Origin: Nocardioides jejuensis
GTDB taxonomy: Bacteria; Actinomycetota; Actinomycetes; Propionibacteriales; Nocardioidaceae
Reading direction: 5' to 3'
Length of the DNA stretch: 64,000 nucleotides
Assembly (NCBI RefSeq): GCF_004337475.1
Contig: NZ_SJZJ01000008.1
Location: 1-64,000, forward strand
The first letter of the stretch is position 1; the number at the start of each line of letters is the position of its first letter. Positions 16,216-24,597 of the stretch are shown here, one piece after another. The notes under the pieces were generated by a model, which saw only the letters and a list, made by a program, of their open reading frames with translations, was not told the DNA's origin and ran no database searches. The translations under genes and the position numbers were made by a program.

Positions 16216-17531
16216 TGGTTCTCCTTGACGAACGTCATCTGCTGGACGTCGGTGTAGCCGGCGGCGAAGCCGCCCTGGCAGTAGGCGAGGTAGAAGTGCC
16301 ACATCCGGAGGAAGGTCGGGTCGAAGCCGAGAGCCCGGACCCGGTCGAGGTTGGTGCGGAAGGTCTCGTCCCACACACGCAGGGTCTCGGCGTAGTGGGA
16401 GCCGAAGGAGAGCCGGTCGGTGAGGCGCAGCGCGGTCTCGCGGGCGGTGATCTCCTCGATCACCTCGACCGAGGGCAGCAGCCCGCCGGGGAAGATGTAC
16501 TTCTTGATCCAGGTGAAGTCGTCGCGGGTGTCGAGCATGCGCTGGTGCGGCATGGTGATCGCCTGGAGCGCGAAGCGCCCGCCCGGCGCCAGCAGGCCGT
16601 CGACCTGCCGGAAGTACGCCGACCAGTACTCGTCGCCGACCGCCTCGATCATCTCCACCGAGACGACGGCGTCGTACTCACCGTCGACCAGGCGGTAGTC
16701 GAGCAGCTCGATGCTGACCCGGTCGGCGTAGCCGGCAGCGACCACCCGCTCGCGGGCGAGCTCGAGCTGCTCCTGCGACAGGGTGACGGTGCGCACCGTG
16801 GCCCCGCGGGCGGCGGCGCGGAGGGCGAGCTCACCCCAGCCGGTGCCGATCTCGAGCAGGCGTGTTCCCTCGCCGACACCTGCCTCGTCGAGGAGCCGGT
16901 CGATCTTCCGCTGCTGCGCGTCGCGGAGAAGCTCGGCCATGCGGTCGGTGGGGACCGGCGCGGGGGCGGCCGCGACCCGGTGGTTGGCCGCCGGGACCAG
17001 CTCGGTGTCGAAGAGCGCCGAGGAGTAGCTCAGGGTCGGGTCGAGGAAGAGCGTGAAGAGGTCGTTGGAGAGGTCGTAGTGGTGCGAGATGTTCGACCGG
17101 CTCTGGGCGACGGTGTTCTGGTGGCGCCGGGGCTCGCGGCGTACGTGGACGCGCCGGAGGCGCTGCATCCACGGCGGCACGAGGCGGTCCACGCTCGTCG
17201 CCAGCTGGGTGACGAGCAGGGCGATGTCGGGGGAGTCCCACGCTCCGGTGAGGTAGGCCTCGCCGAAGCCGATCAGGCCGTCGGCGCCGACCCGCCGCAG
17301 GAACTCGTCCTGGTCGTGCACGACGATCGCCGGGACGTCCGGCAGCACCGCCGTCTCCGGCGTGACGAGCTGGATCCCGAGGCGGCGACAGGCCGCCGCG
17401 ACGATGCCGCCGGCAACGCGGGCAGATGCGCGCGCTCGCAGACCGGACGGCACGACGGCCAGGTCGGGCCAGAGCTCGGGGTCGGGCCGTGGTGCGCGCG
17501 CCGCGGAGCTGCGGGTGGAGGTGACGGTCAT
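16212..17531 (-). CDS. Cyclopropane-fatty-acyl-phospholipid synthase-like methyltransferase B (UfaA1-type)
   Basis: A 439-residue CFA-family methyltransferase. SNISHHYDLSNDLFTLFLDP and SYSSALF are followed by the SAM loop LLEIGTGWGELALRAAARGA, then SVEMIEAVGDEYW and WIKKYIFPGGLLPSVE. This is the canonical family layout and the best counterpart of M. tuberculosis UfaA1 in the sigK locus. It has an unusual Pro/Ala-rich insertion near residues 200-225. AGGAGGGAA precedes the ATG. It overlaps the FAD-DUF1365 gene upstream and methyltransferase A downstream, four bases each, implying coupled translation. Confidence 0.88.
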   Translation of the reverse strand: MTVTSTRSSAARAPRPDPELWPDLAVVPSGLRARASARVAGGIVAAACRRLGIQLVTPETAVLPDVPAIVVHDQDEFLRRVGADGLIGFGEAYLTGAWDSPDIALLVTQLATSVDRLVPPWMQRLRRVHVRREPRRHQNTVAQSRSNISHHYDLSNDLFTLFLDPTLSYSSALFDTELVPAANHRVAAAPAPVPTDRMAELLRDAQQRKIDRLLDEAGVGEGTRLLEIGTGWGELALRAAARGATVRTVTLSQEQLELARERVVAAGYADRVSIELLDYRLVDGEYDAVVSVEMIEAVGDEYWSAYFRQVDGLLAPGGRFALQAITMPHQRMLDTRDDFTWIKKYIFPGGLLPSVEVIEEITARETALRLTDRLSFGSHYAETLRVWDETFRTNLDRVRALGFDPTFLRMWHFYLAYCQGGFAAGYTDVQQMTFVKENQ

Positions 17532-19525
17532 CGGGTTCCCTCCTGGGGATCGTGGTGCGGGCGGGGCTGGACGGGGACCCGGCGCAGCCAGAGCCGGATG
17601 CCCTGCCACTGGATGCGCAGGCGGCCGAGGAGCGCAGGCCACGGGGTGCGGACGAGGGTGCCGAGCGCGGCGCGCCGGCCGGGCGGAAGGGCAGTGCCGG
17701 TGAGCGTCGCGGCGAAGCCGTGGGGCTGGAGCGTGATGCCGATGGCGACCCGGTCGCCGGGGTTCGGCACGCTCACCTGGTAGTCGCCGGAGACGTCGTG
17801 GAACGGCGAGACGTACATCTGCTTCGGGACGGTGGCCCGCCCCGCGGCGTCCGGGTGCACGACGTACGCGTGCCGGTCGCCGTAGGTGTTGTGCACCTCG
17901 ACCAGGACGCACGCGAGCTCCCCGGAGGCGCGGTGGCACCAGTAGACGGTGATCGGGTTGAAGCAGTAGCCGAACGCCCGCGGGGTGGTGAGCATCAGGA
18001 TGCGTCCGTCGACCTCGATGCCCCGCTCGGCGAGGAAGCCGGCGACGTTCTCCCGGATCGAACGACTCGGGTCGCCGATGTGGTCGGACGCCCGGAACTC
18101 CCGGTGCACGCGTGCCGGGGGTACCTCGTCGAGGTCGACCAGCCAGGTGCGCGACCGGTAGCTGAAGGTACGCCGCGGCGCGCGACGCGCGTGGCGGATC
18201 GTCGTCGTGTAGACGCGGCCGCCACGGGGAACGGCGTTCGGCGCCTCCCAGGAGAAGCCGAGCCGTTCAGCCGCCGCTGCACCTGAGCGTGCGCCGTCCT
18301 CGTGGAAGCCCCAGCCGTGATAGGCGCCGGCGAAGACGATCCGGTCGCTGTCGCATGCCGGGAGCCGGCGCTGCGCGGCGATCGACTCCGGTGTGTAGAG
18401 CGGGTGCTCGTACTCCCGGGTGGCGATCACGGTGGCGGGGTCGACCAGGTCGGTGCCGCCGAGGGTCACCAGGTAGGCCGTCTCCGTGGGCAGGCGCTGC
18501 AGGCGGGTCAGGTCGTAGGTGACCGTGACCCGACCGGCAGCATCGGTGCGCCGGCGGAAGTTCCACGAGGCACGGGCTCGCTGCGCCTGCGGCAGCAGGG
18601 AGGCGTCGGTGTGCAGCTGCGCGGTGTTGGCGGAGTACTCCAGGGCACCGAGGACCTCGCGCTGCGTGGCGGTCGGCTCCGCGAGCATGGCCAGTGCCTG
18701 GTGAGGGTGGGTGGCGACGACGACCGCGTCGAAGCGCTCGGTCACGCCGTTGCCGTCGGTCAGCTCGACACCGTGGGCCAGCTCGCGCAGGGCCGTCACC
18801 TTGGTCCCCGTGCGGACATCGGGCAGCCGGGCCGCGACCCGCTCGACGTACGCGTGGGAGCCGCCGGTGACGGTCCGCCACTCCGGCGATCCCCAGACCG
18901 AGAGCATCCCGTGGTGCTGGAGGAAGGTGAAGAGGTAGCGCGCCGGATAGGCGAGCGCGGTGTCCGGGTCGCAGGACCAGACCGCGGCCACCATCGGCTC
19001 CATGAAGTGCCGGCGGAAGTACGCCGAGAAGCCGTGCCGCTCGAGGAACGCCGCGAGCGTCTCGTCGTCCCCCGCCGGGGTGGCCAGGAGCCGTCGCGCG
19101 GCGCGGTGGAAGCGCGGGACCTCGCCCAGCATCCGCAGGTACGCCGCCCGGCCGAGGTTGCCGCGCGTCGGGAAGAGGCCGCGCAGCCCGAGGGCGCCGG
19201 CATACTCCAGGCCGGAGGCGTCGTCGCGCACCGACATGGACATCTCCGACGGCTGCGTCTCCACGCCGAGCTCCCGGAAGAGGCGGAGCAGGGTCGGATA
19301 GGTGCGTTCGTTGTGGACGATGAAGCCGGTGTCGATGGCGAGCTCGCGGCCCTCCGCGTCGACGACCCGGTGCGTGTCGGCGTGGCCGCCCAGACGCTCG
19401 TCGGCCTCGAAGAGGACGACCTCGGCGGACGTTGCGATCACGTGGGCGGCGGTCAGCCCGGCGACGCCTGAGCCGATGACAGCCACCCGGCGCGGGGTCT
19501 CCCGGGCCGGTGCAGTGCTGGACAT
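17528..19525 (-). CDS. Fused FAD-dependent amine oxidase-like protein and DUF1365 protein
   Basis: A 665-residue fusion. Residues 1-430 are a FAD amine-oxidase/phytoene-desaturase-like domain: RRVAVIGSGVAGLTAAHVI is the Rossmann motif, followed by LFEADERLGGHADTHRV, and FAGAYHGWGFHEDGARSG closes the FAD site. Residues about 440-665 are DUF1365 (HARRAPRRTFSYRSRTWLVD, PRAFGYCFNPITVYWC). In M. tuberculosis these are separate genes, recalled as Rv0449c and Rv0448c, next to ufaA1 and sigK. The fusion supports joint action on a membrane lipid, probably oxidation of a methylated or unsaturated acyl chain. One-base overlap with rskA. Confidence 0.88.
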   Translation of the reverse strand: MSSTAPARETPRRVAVIGSGVAGLTAAHVIATSAEVVLFEADERLGGHADTHRVVDAEGRELAIDTGFIVHNERTYPTLLRLFRELGVETQPSEMSMSVRDDASGLEYAGALGLRGLFPTRGNLGRAAYLRMLGEVPRFHRAARRLLATPAGDDETLAAFLERHGFSAYFRRHFMEPMVAAVWSCDPDTALAYPARYLFTFLQHHGMLSVWGSPEWRTVTGGSHAYVERVAARLPDVRTGTKVTALRELAHGVELTDGNGVTERFDAVVVATHPHQALAMLAEPTATQREVLGALEYSANTAQLHTDASLLPQAQRARASWNFRRRTDAAGRVTVTYDLTRLQRLPTETAYLVTLGGTDLVDPATVIATREYEHPLYTPESIAAQRRLPACDSDRIVFAGAYHGWGFHEDGARSGAAAAERLGFSWEAPNAVPRGGRVYTTTIRHARRAPRRTFSYRSRTWLVDLDEVPPARVHREFRASDHIGDPSRSIRENVAGFLAERGIEVDGRILMLTTPRAFGYCFNPITVYWCHRASGELACVLVEVHNTYGDRHAYVVHPDAAGRATVPKQMYVSPFHDVSGDYQVSVPNPGDRVAIGITLQPHGFAATLTGTALPPGRRAALGTLVRTPWPALLGRLRIQWQGIRLWLRRVPVQPRPHHDPQEGTR

Positions 19526-20226
19526 CAGGTGTCCTGGGTCAGATCGAAGAGGGCGATCGGGGTGGTCGTGGGCTGCTTCGAGCCACCGTCGGGCTCGATG
19601 GTGATGCCGGCAGCGGTGGCCTTCGCGGCGTCTCCGGTCAGCAGCACCTCCTTGTCGCCGGAACCCTCCAGCAGGCCCGCCGGCACCATCGCGCCGTCGA
19701 CCTGGAGCCAGAGCTCGTAGACCTTGCCGGCCGAGACCTTCGGCAGGTCCTCAGCCACGAGGGCGGCCTTGCCGAGCTTCTCGGAGCGGTAGACGGTGAG
19801 CGTGCCACCGTCGAGCTTCGTCGACGCGTGGTCGGCATCGGCAGCGGTGATCACCTGGTCGACGGGGCTCTGGTCGTCGGACCAGGGCTGCGTCACCACG
19901 GCTCCGGTGCCGACCGCTGCGACCGCCGCGGCGGCCACGAGGAGGCCGCGAAATCGGCGACCACGTCCGGCGTTCCGGCCGTGGCCCTGGCGGGGCAGCG
20001 GGGGGAGCGGGCGGACCGTCTTGATCGCGCTGAGCACGTCGGTGCGGAGCTGCGGCGGGGGAGCGACCTCGGTCGTCTCGGCCAGGGAGGCGGCGGCGCC
20101 GCGGAGGCTGTCGACCTCGGCGCGGCAGTCCGCGCACTCGGCCAGGTGGCGCTCGAACTGGGCACGCTCGTGCTCGTCGAGGGCGTCGATCGCGTAGGCG
20201 CCGGACAGTGCGTGGATGTCGCTCAT
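19525..20226 (-). CDS. rskA: Anti-sigma-K factor RskA-like
   Basis: A 233-residue single-pass anti-sigma factor. The cytoplasmic N-terminus has the zinc-binding HLAECADCRAEV motif of ZAS domains, one membrane helix lies at about 94-114, and the external RskA-type domain (VYELWLQVDGAMVPAGLL) follows. It should hold SigK at the membrane until regulated proteolysis releases it. Its start overlaps the sigK stop by four bases, the standard sigma/anti-sigma pairing, and its stop overlaps the FAD-DUF1365 start by one. What signal the external domain senses is unknown. Confidence 0.9.
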   Translation of the reverse strand: MSDIHALSGAYAIDALDEHERAQFERHLAECADCRAEVDSLRGAAASLAETTEVAPPPQLRTDVLSAIKTVRPLPPLPRQGHGRNAGRGRRFRGLLVAAAAVAAVGTGAVVTQPWSDDQSPVDQVITAADADHASTKLDGGTLTVYRSEKLGKAALVAEDLPKVSAGKVYELWLQVDGAMVPAGLLEGSGDKEVLLTGDAAKATAAGITIEPDGGSKQPTTTPIALFDLTQDT

Positions 20227-20822
20227 TGTCCGACTCCCATCGTGTCGCGGAGACGGATCAGTCCGTCTCGAATACGTGTCTTGGCGGTGCCGAGTGGCAG
20301 GTCCAGCATGGATGCCACCTCCGTGTGCGTGTAACCCCCGAGGTAGGCCAGCTCGACGGCTTCGCGCTGGGTCGGGGTGAGGGTCTCGAGCGCCTGCCGG
20401 ACCCGGCCGGCCTCGAGGGATGCGGTGGCTGCCTCGGCCGTGACGTCATGCTCCACCGGCTGGGTCTCGCGGTGGTAGGTCGCGTCGCGGCGGGTGGCCG
20501 ACTCGGCGGAGCGGACCCGGTCAACACCCTTGCGGTGCGTGATGGTCAGCATCCAGGCGACGGCGCTGCCCCGGCCCGGATCGAAGCGGGACGCGGTGCG
20601 CCAGATCTCCAGGAAGGTCTCCTGGGTGACCTCCTCCGCCTGGGCGGGATCGCGCACGACGCGGAGCAGGAGGCCGTAGACCCGGGACGACATCGCGTCG
20701 TACAGGGTGGCGAAGGCTGCCTCGTCGCCCCGTGCGGAGAGCCGCAGCAGGACGCCGAGATCGGGGGAGGCCGCCCCCTCCGGCGACGGATCGCCAGAGG
20801 GGACGGAGCGAAGCCCGCTCAT
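20223..20822 (-). CDS. sigK: ECF sigma factor SigK
   Basis: A 199-residue ECF sigma factor. Region 2 is FATLYDAMSSRVYGLLLRVV with DPAQAEEVTQETFLEIWRTA, and AWMLTITHRKGVDRVR matches SigK-type proteins; region 4 is LTPTQREAVELAYLGGYTHT with LPLGTAKTRIRDGL. I prefer the ATG at 20822 because AAGG lies nine bases upstream; another ATG three codons earlier has AAGG directly against it. It lies 28 bases after the fasciclin lipoprotein and four bases into rskA. Two promoter-like sites resembling the SigK consensus in this locus suggest positive autoregulation. Confidence 0.9.
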   Translation of the reverse strand: MSGLRSVPSGDPSPEGAASPDLGVLLRLSARGDEAAFATLYDAMSSRVYGLLLRVVRDPAQAEEVTQETFLEIWRTASRFDPGRGSAVAWMLTITHRKGVDRVRSAESATRRDATYHRETQPVEHDVTAEAATASLEAGRVRQALETLTPTQREAVELAYLGGYTHTEVASMLDLPLGTAKTRIRDGLIRLRDTMGVGQ

Positions 20823-20850
20823 GTGCTTCATCCTTGCTGAAACTCGAGGG

Positions 20851-21465
20851 TCAGGGCATCAGAACGGTGTCGATGACGTACACCGTCGCGTTGGCGGTCG
20901 GGATGTTGCCGCAGAGGACGGCGGCGTTCTCCTTGCCGACGGTGAACTCCTCGCCGGAGCCCTTGACGGTGATCGAGTCGCCCTCGAGGGTCTTGTGCGT
21001 GCCCGCGAGCTCGTCGGGGGAGAGCTGGCCGGCGACCACGTGGTGCGTGAGGATCTTGGTCAGCGTGGCCTTGTCGGCGAGGACACCGTCGAGGGTCTTC
21101 TTCGGGATCTTGGCGAAGGCGTCGTCGGTCGGGGCGAAGACGGTGATGCCGTCCGCGCTGTTCAGGGTGTCACCGAGGTCCGCCGCACCGACAGCGGCGA
21201 CGAGCGTCTTCAGCAGCGGGTTGGCGCTCGCGGCAGTCGCGACCGGGGCGGTGGCCATGCCGTTGAACGAGCCGGCACCGTCCTTGGGGATCAGCTTGCA
21301 GCCCGGGCCGAAGGTGTCGGCGCCGGCGTTCATCGCGGCCGAGGAGGAGCTGTCGGACTTCTCCGGGGCGGCCGACGAACCGGAGTTGTCGGACCCACAG
21401 GCCATCAGCGAGAGGGAAAGGGTGCCGAGCAGGAGGGCGGCGGAGCCGGTGCGACGGAGGTTCAT
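20851..21465 (-). CDS. Fasciclin-domain lipoprotein (MPT70/MPT83-like)
   Basis: A 204-residue lipoprotein. The signal peptide ends in the lipobox LMAC (Cys23), followed by a Ser-rich linker and one fasciclin (FAS1) domain: GDTLNSADGITVFAPTDDAF and LTKILTHHVVAGQLSPDELA are its two hallmark stretches. The closest described relatives are mycobacterial MPT83 and MPT70, the best-known SigK targets. Here it lies first in the sigK operon behind a SigK-like promoter. It is probably a cell-surface adhesion or structural protein. AAAGG precedes the ATG. Confidence 0.88.
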   Translation of the reverse strand: MNLRRTGSAALLLGTLSLSLMACGSDNSGSSAAPEKSDSSSSAAMNAGADTFGPGCKLIPKDGAGSFNGMATAPVATAASANPLLKTLVAAVGAADLGDTLNSADGITVFAPTDDAFAKIPKKTLDGVLADKATLTKILTHHVVAGQLSPDELAGTHKTLEGDSITVKGSGEEFTVGKENAAVLCGNIPTANATVYVIDTVLMP

Positions 21466-21513
21466 GGTGGTGCCTTTCGGTTCGGGTCTCTAGCGGGTGG
21501 ATCGGTGATGGTG

Positions 21514-21540
21514 ATTCGGGGCGGGGGCCTCAACGGATTG
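21514..21540 (-). promoter_or_regulatory. SigK-type promoter of the fasciclin-sigK operon
   Basis: Read on the minus strand, CAATCC (21535-21540) and CCGAAT (21514-21519) are separated by 15 bases. This closely matches the CCATCC/CCGAAT consensus I recall for M. tuberculosis SigK. Transcription would begin near 21507, leaving a leader of about 42 bases with a ribosome site. The same motif pair with the same spacer occurs at 23122-23148. Confidence 0.6.
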
Positions 21541-21560
21541 GACGTCTTTTGTGGCCTGGG

Positions 21561-23114
21561 TCACGACACGTTGACGACGACCTCCTGGATGCCGCTGGAG
21601 CCGTCGGGGAACGGCGTACGCCGGACGGCGGTCTGCACATCGCCGTCCTTCGTCACTGCACGGACCGCGACCAGGTGGCGTCCCTTCGGCGCGTCCCAGG
21701 GCAGGTACCACTGGCGCCAGTAGTCGAGGCCGGCGTCCGGGCCGAGCCGGGCGGTCTGCCAGGCGCCGCCGTCGATGCGCACCTCCACGCGGGCGATGCC
21801 GCGGTGCTGCGCCCAGGCCACGCCGCCGATGACGGTCTGGCCTGCGTCGACGGTGGAGAAGGGCTTCGGGGTGTCGATCCGCGCCGACACCTTGATCGGT
21901 GCGTCGGTCGCCCATTTCCGCTTGGTCCAGTAGGCCTGCTTGGCGGCGTACGTCGTGAGGGTGAGCCGCTCGAGCCACTTGGTCGCGCCGACGAAGCCGT
22001 AGACGCCCGGGGTGACGAGCCGGGCCGGGAAACCGTGGTCGGCGGGCAGCGGCTCGCCGTTCATGCCGATGGCGACGAGGACGTCGCGGCCATCACGCAC
22101 CACGTCGAGTGGCGTGCTGATCGTGAAGCCGTCAACAGCGGTGCTCAGCAGCTGGTCGGCCTTCGTGCCGATGCCGGCCTGGTCGAGCAGGTCCATGAGC
22201 GGGACGCCCAACCAGCGCGCGGCTCCGACGTACTTGCCGCCGACCTCGTTGGAGACGCAGGTGAGAGTGATGTCGCGCTCGACGAGCGGCATCGCGAGCA
22301 GGTCGTCGTAGGTCAGGGTCAGCTCCTGACGGACGTCGCCGTCGATCCGCAGGCGCCAGCTGTCGAGGTTGACTCGCGGCACGACGAGGTTGGTGTCGAC
22401 GCGGTAGAAGCGGTCGGTCGGGGTGCGGAGCGCGGAGATGCCCGCGTGGGCCTTCTCGAGCCCGGCCGGGAGCGGCGGCAGCGGCTTCGCGGCGCGCGGC
22501 AGCACGATGTCGGCGATCTGCGTGCCCGTCCGGATCACCCACTGGCCGGTCGCCGCAGCGAGGCCGCTGAACGCTGCGACAGCGCCCGCGCCGAGAAGCA
22601 GGCCGCGGCGGCTGGCCCGCGCAGCCAGGACGGCTTCCGGGGAGCCGGGCAGGGCGGTCGCGAACGTCGCGGTCGCGCTCGCGGTACGCAGCGAGCGGAC
22701 CGAGGCCGCGAAGACGCCGAGACCGATCGCCGCCGAGACCAGCGCGGGGACGACGTCAACCGGGCGTGCAGCCGGGCGGTGCAGCGCGAGCGCCCCCGCC
22801 AACGCCACCAGCGCGAGCAGGACCACGGCACCCAGCCGGGCCGAGCGTCGCGCAACGACGCCGGCGAGTCCGGCCAGCACCAGCGTGCCGACCGCGACGG
22901 AAGCCAGCAGCACCGGCTTGTCGGCGTTCCCGAGCTCGCGGACCGCCCACTCCTTCAGCGGGGTCGGGGTCAGGTCGATCACCGTCGAGCCGACGGCCAG
23001 CACAGGCGAGGCGGCCGGGTCGGTCAGCGCCGCGGCGAGGTGGCCCGCTGCGACTCCGGCTGCGGTCGAGAGCAGTCCGGCGGCGGCGTACGACATCCGG
23101 GATGAGGGGTCCAT
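21561..23114 (-). CDS. Membrane-anchored molybdopterin oxidoreductase (sulfite oxidase family)
   Basis: A 517-residue protein. Four hydrophobic spans occupy roughly residues 7-135. A twin-Arg-like stretch ASRRGLLLGAGAVAAFSG follows, and then a sulfite-oxidase-type molybdenum domain. Cys286 in ITLTCVSNEVGGKYVGAAR is the likely molybdenum thiolate ligand; a C-terminal Mo-cofactor dimerisation-like domain (VEVRIDGGAWQTARLG) ends the protein. The catalytic part should face the cell exterior. I place the start at the ATG of 23112-23114, because a SigK-like -10 element overlaps the preceding ATG (23121-23123) and would make this mRNA leaderless. Substrate unknown; methionine-sulfoxide or sulfite chemistry is possible. 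Confidence 0.82.
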   Translation of the reverse strand: MDPSSRMSYAAAGLLSTAAGVAAGHLAAALTDPAASPVLAVGSTVIDLTPTPLKEWAVRELGNADKPVLLASVAVGTLVLAGLAGVVARRSARLGAVVLLALVALAGALALHRPAARPVDVVPALVSAAIGLGVFAASVRSLRTASATATFATALPGSPEAVLAARASRRGLLLGAGAVAAFSGLAAATGQWVIRTGTQIADIVLPRAAKPLPPLPAGLEKAHAGISALRTPTDRFYRVDTNLVVPRVNLDSWRLRIDGDVRQELTLTYDDLLAMPLVERDITLTCVSNEVGGKYVGAARWLGVPLMDLLDQAGIGTKADQLLSTAVDGFTISTPLDVVRDGRDVLVAIGMNGEPLPADHGFPARLVTPGVYGFVGATKWLERLTLTTYAAKQAYWTKRKWATDAPIKVSARIDTPKPFSTVDAGQTVIGGVAWAQHRGIARVEVRIDGGAWQTARLGPDAGLDYWRQWYLPWDAPKGRHLVAVRAVTKDGDVQTAVRRTPFPDGSSGIQEVVVNVS

Positions 23115-23121
23115 GGACGGC

Positions 23122-23148
23122 ATTCGTCGCCGCGGGCGCCCCGGATGG
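23122..23148 (-). promoter_or_regulatory. SigK-type promoter of the molybdo-oxidoreductase
   Basis: On the minus strand CCATCC (23143-23148) and ACGAAT (23122-23127) are separated by 15 bases, identical spacing to the fasciclin promoter. The expected start of transcription, about seven bases past the -10, coincides with the A of the ATG at 23114, predicting a leaderless message. Confidence 0.5.
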
Positions 23149-23273
23149 GTCGGACGGGCTGGTCGCGCGGTGTCGCGTACGCCCGGGGGCGTCCGGGTAT
23201 GTCGCGTGAGACCGGCCACGCACGGCCTGGTCAGGTGGCTATCGGCGGCGCGATCTGCCTAGCGTCGAGGGCA

Positions 23274-23747
23274 ATGAGCCACACCGACAGCGCCACCCTC
23301 CGTCCCATCCAGCACCACGACTTCGACACCATCGTCGAGCTCAACCAGGACGCCCTCGAGGGGGTCGGCCGACTCGATCACGAGGGGCTGGCGCTCCTCG
23401 TGAAGCAGGCCGACCAGGCCCTCGTGCTCGAGGACGACGGCGACATCGCCGGCTTCGTCATCACCCTGCCGCCCGGTGCCGTCTACGACTCCAGCCGCTA
23501 CGACTGGTTCGAGGACCGGCTCGACGACTACGTCTACCTCGACCGGATCGTCGTCTCGCGCGAACACCGCCGCAAGGGCGTGGCCAGTCGGCTGTACGAC
23601 GCGGTCGAGGCCGACGTACCGGTCGCCCTCGAGGTGTACGACACCAACGAACCGTCGCTGGAGTTCCACCGCCTGCGCGGCTACCAGCAGGTCGGCGAGC
23701 TCGAGCACGCCGGCAAGAACAACCTGATGATGCTCAAGGCGGCGTGA
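23274..23747 (+). CDS. GNAT family N-acetyltransferase
   Basis: A 157-residue single-domain GNAT acetyltransferase. YVYLDRIVVSREHRRKGVAS carries the acetyl-CoA pyrophosphate-binding loop (Arg-Arg-Lys-Gly-Val-Ala), and EVYDTNEPSLEFHRLRGYQQ is the C-terminal strand-helix motif. The ATG at 23274 begins the conserved part (TLRPIQHHDFDTIVELNQ); GAGGG lies just upstream. It is divergent from the molybdo-oxidoreductase. The acceptor amine is unknown. Confidence 0.82.
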   Translation: MSHTDSATLRPIQHHDFDTIVELNQDALEGVGRLDHEGLALLVKQADQALVLEDDGDIAGFVITLPPGAVYDSSRYDWFEDRLDDYVYLDRIVVSREHRRKGVASRLYDAVEADVPVALEVYDTNEPSLEFHRLRGYQQVGELEHAGKNNLMMLKAA

Positions 23748-23809
23748 GGTTCGGGCTCCCGCCTGCGCGTCCCCTTCCGGGAACGCCATGTACCCGGCAG
23801 AGTGGCGCC

Positions 23810-24562
23810 ATGACCGAGACGCCCTTCGTCCAGTACGCCGTCGACGGTGCCGTCGCGACCCTGACCCTCGACTCGCCCCACAACCGCAACGCGCTCTCGC
23901 GCAAGCTGGTGACGGAGCTCTTCGAGGGACTGACCAGCGCCGAGGCCGATGACGCGGTCCGGGTGATCCTGCTGCGTTCGGCCGACCGGGTCTTCTGCTC
24001 CGGCGCCGACCTCTCCGAGGCCGCGACCACGCCGATGGAGGAGGGCACGCGCGCCATCGTCGAGCTCCAGCGCCGGATCGTGGCATCGGAGAAGCCGGTC
24101 GTCGTCCAGCTCGACGGCCCGGTCCGGGCCGGTGGCACCGGCATCGTGGCGGCCGCGGATGTCTGCATCGCCTCCGAGGACGCCCACTTCGCGCTCACCG
24201 AGGTGAAGCTCGGCGTGACGCCGGCGATCATCTCGCTGACCATCCTGCCCAAGATGTCCTCGCGGGGAGCTGCGCTGACCTGCCTCGGCGGTGAGAAGTT
24301 CACGGCGGCCGAGGCGGCGGCGTACGGACTGGTCACGGAGGCTGTCCCGGCCGATCGCGTCGCGGACCGTGTCGCCGAGGTGTGTGCGAGCTTCGCGACC
24401 GGCCACCCGCAGGGTCTGCGCGAGACCAAGAAGCTGCTCAACCGCGAGGTCCTCGCCGGCATCGAGGCGCGCGGCGAGGGGCTCGCCCTGCTCTCCGCCC
24501 GTCTGTTCGGCACCGACGAGGCGCGCGAGGCGATGATGGCGTTCCTGTCGCGAGGAAAGTGA
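23810..24562 (+). CDS. Enoyl-CoA hydratase/isomerase (crotonase) family protein
   Basis: A 250-residue crotonase. The CoA/oxyanion region is RVFCSGADLSEA and RAGGTGIVAAADVCIASEDA, followed by FALTEVKLGVTPAIISLTIL. The Glu of ALTEVKLGV matches the second catalytic Glu of enoyl-CoA hydratases. The first (Glu144 of the rat enzyme) is replaced by Gly in AGGTGIVAAAD, so it may be an isomerase, a one-Glu hydratase or another crotonase. It is a monocistronic gene 62 bases after the acetyltransferase. It might supply the hydratase missing from the operon at 2.7-13 kb, but nothing in the sequence links them. Confidence 0.85.
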   Translation: MTETPFVQYAVDGAVATLTLDSPHNRNALSRKLVTELFEGLTSAEADDAVRVILLRSADRVFCSGADLSEAATTPMEEGTRAIVELQRRIVASEKPVVVQLDGPVRAGGTGIVAAADVCIASEDAHFALTEVKLGVTPAIISLTILPKMSSRGAALTCLGGEKFTAAEAAAYGLVTEAVPADRVADRVAEVCASFATGHPQGLRETKKLLNREVLAGIEARGEGLALLSARLFGTDEAREAMMAFLSRGK

Positions 24563-24597
24563 GTCTCGCCCGCGGAACGTAGGCAACCATCGGTGGT

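Noticed and set aside
23115..23219. Longer N-terminus for the molybdo-oxidoreductase (starts at 23219 or 23123)
   Set aside because: The extra residues are Arg/Pro-rich without a membrane or targeting character, no ribosome site precedes them, and the SigK-like promoter would lie inside the coding sequence.
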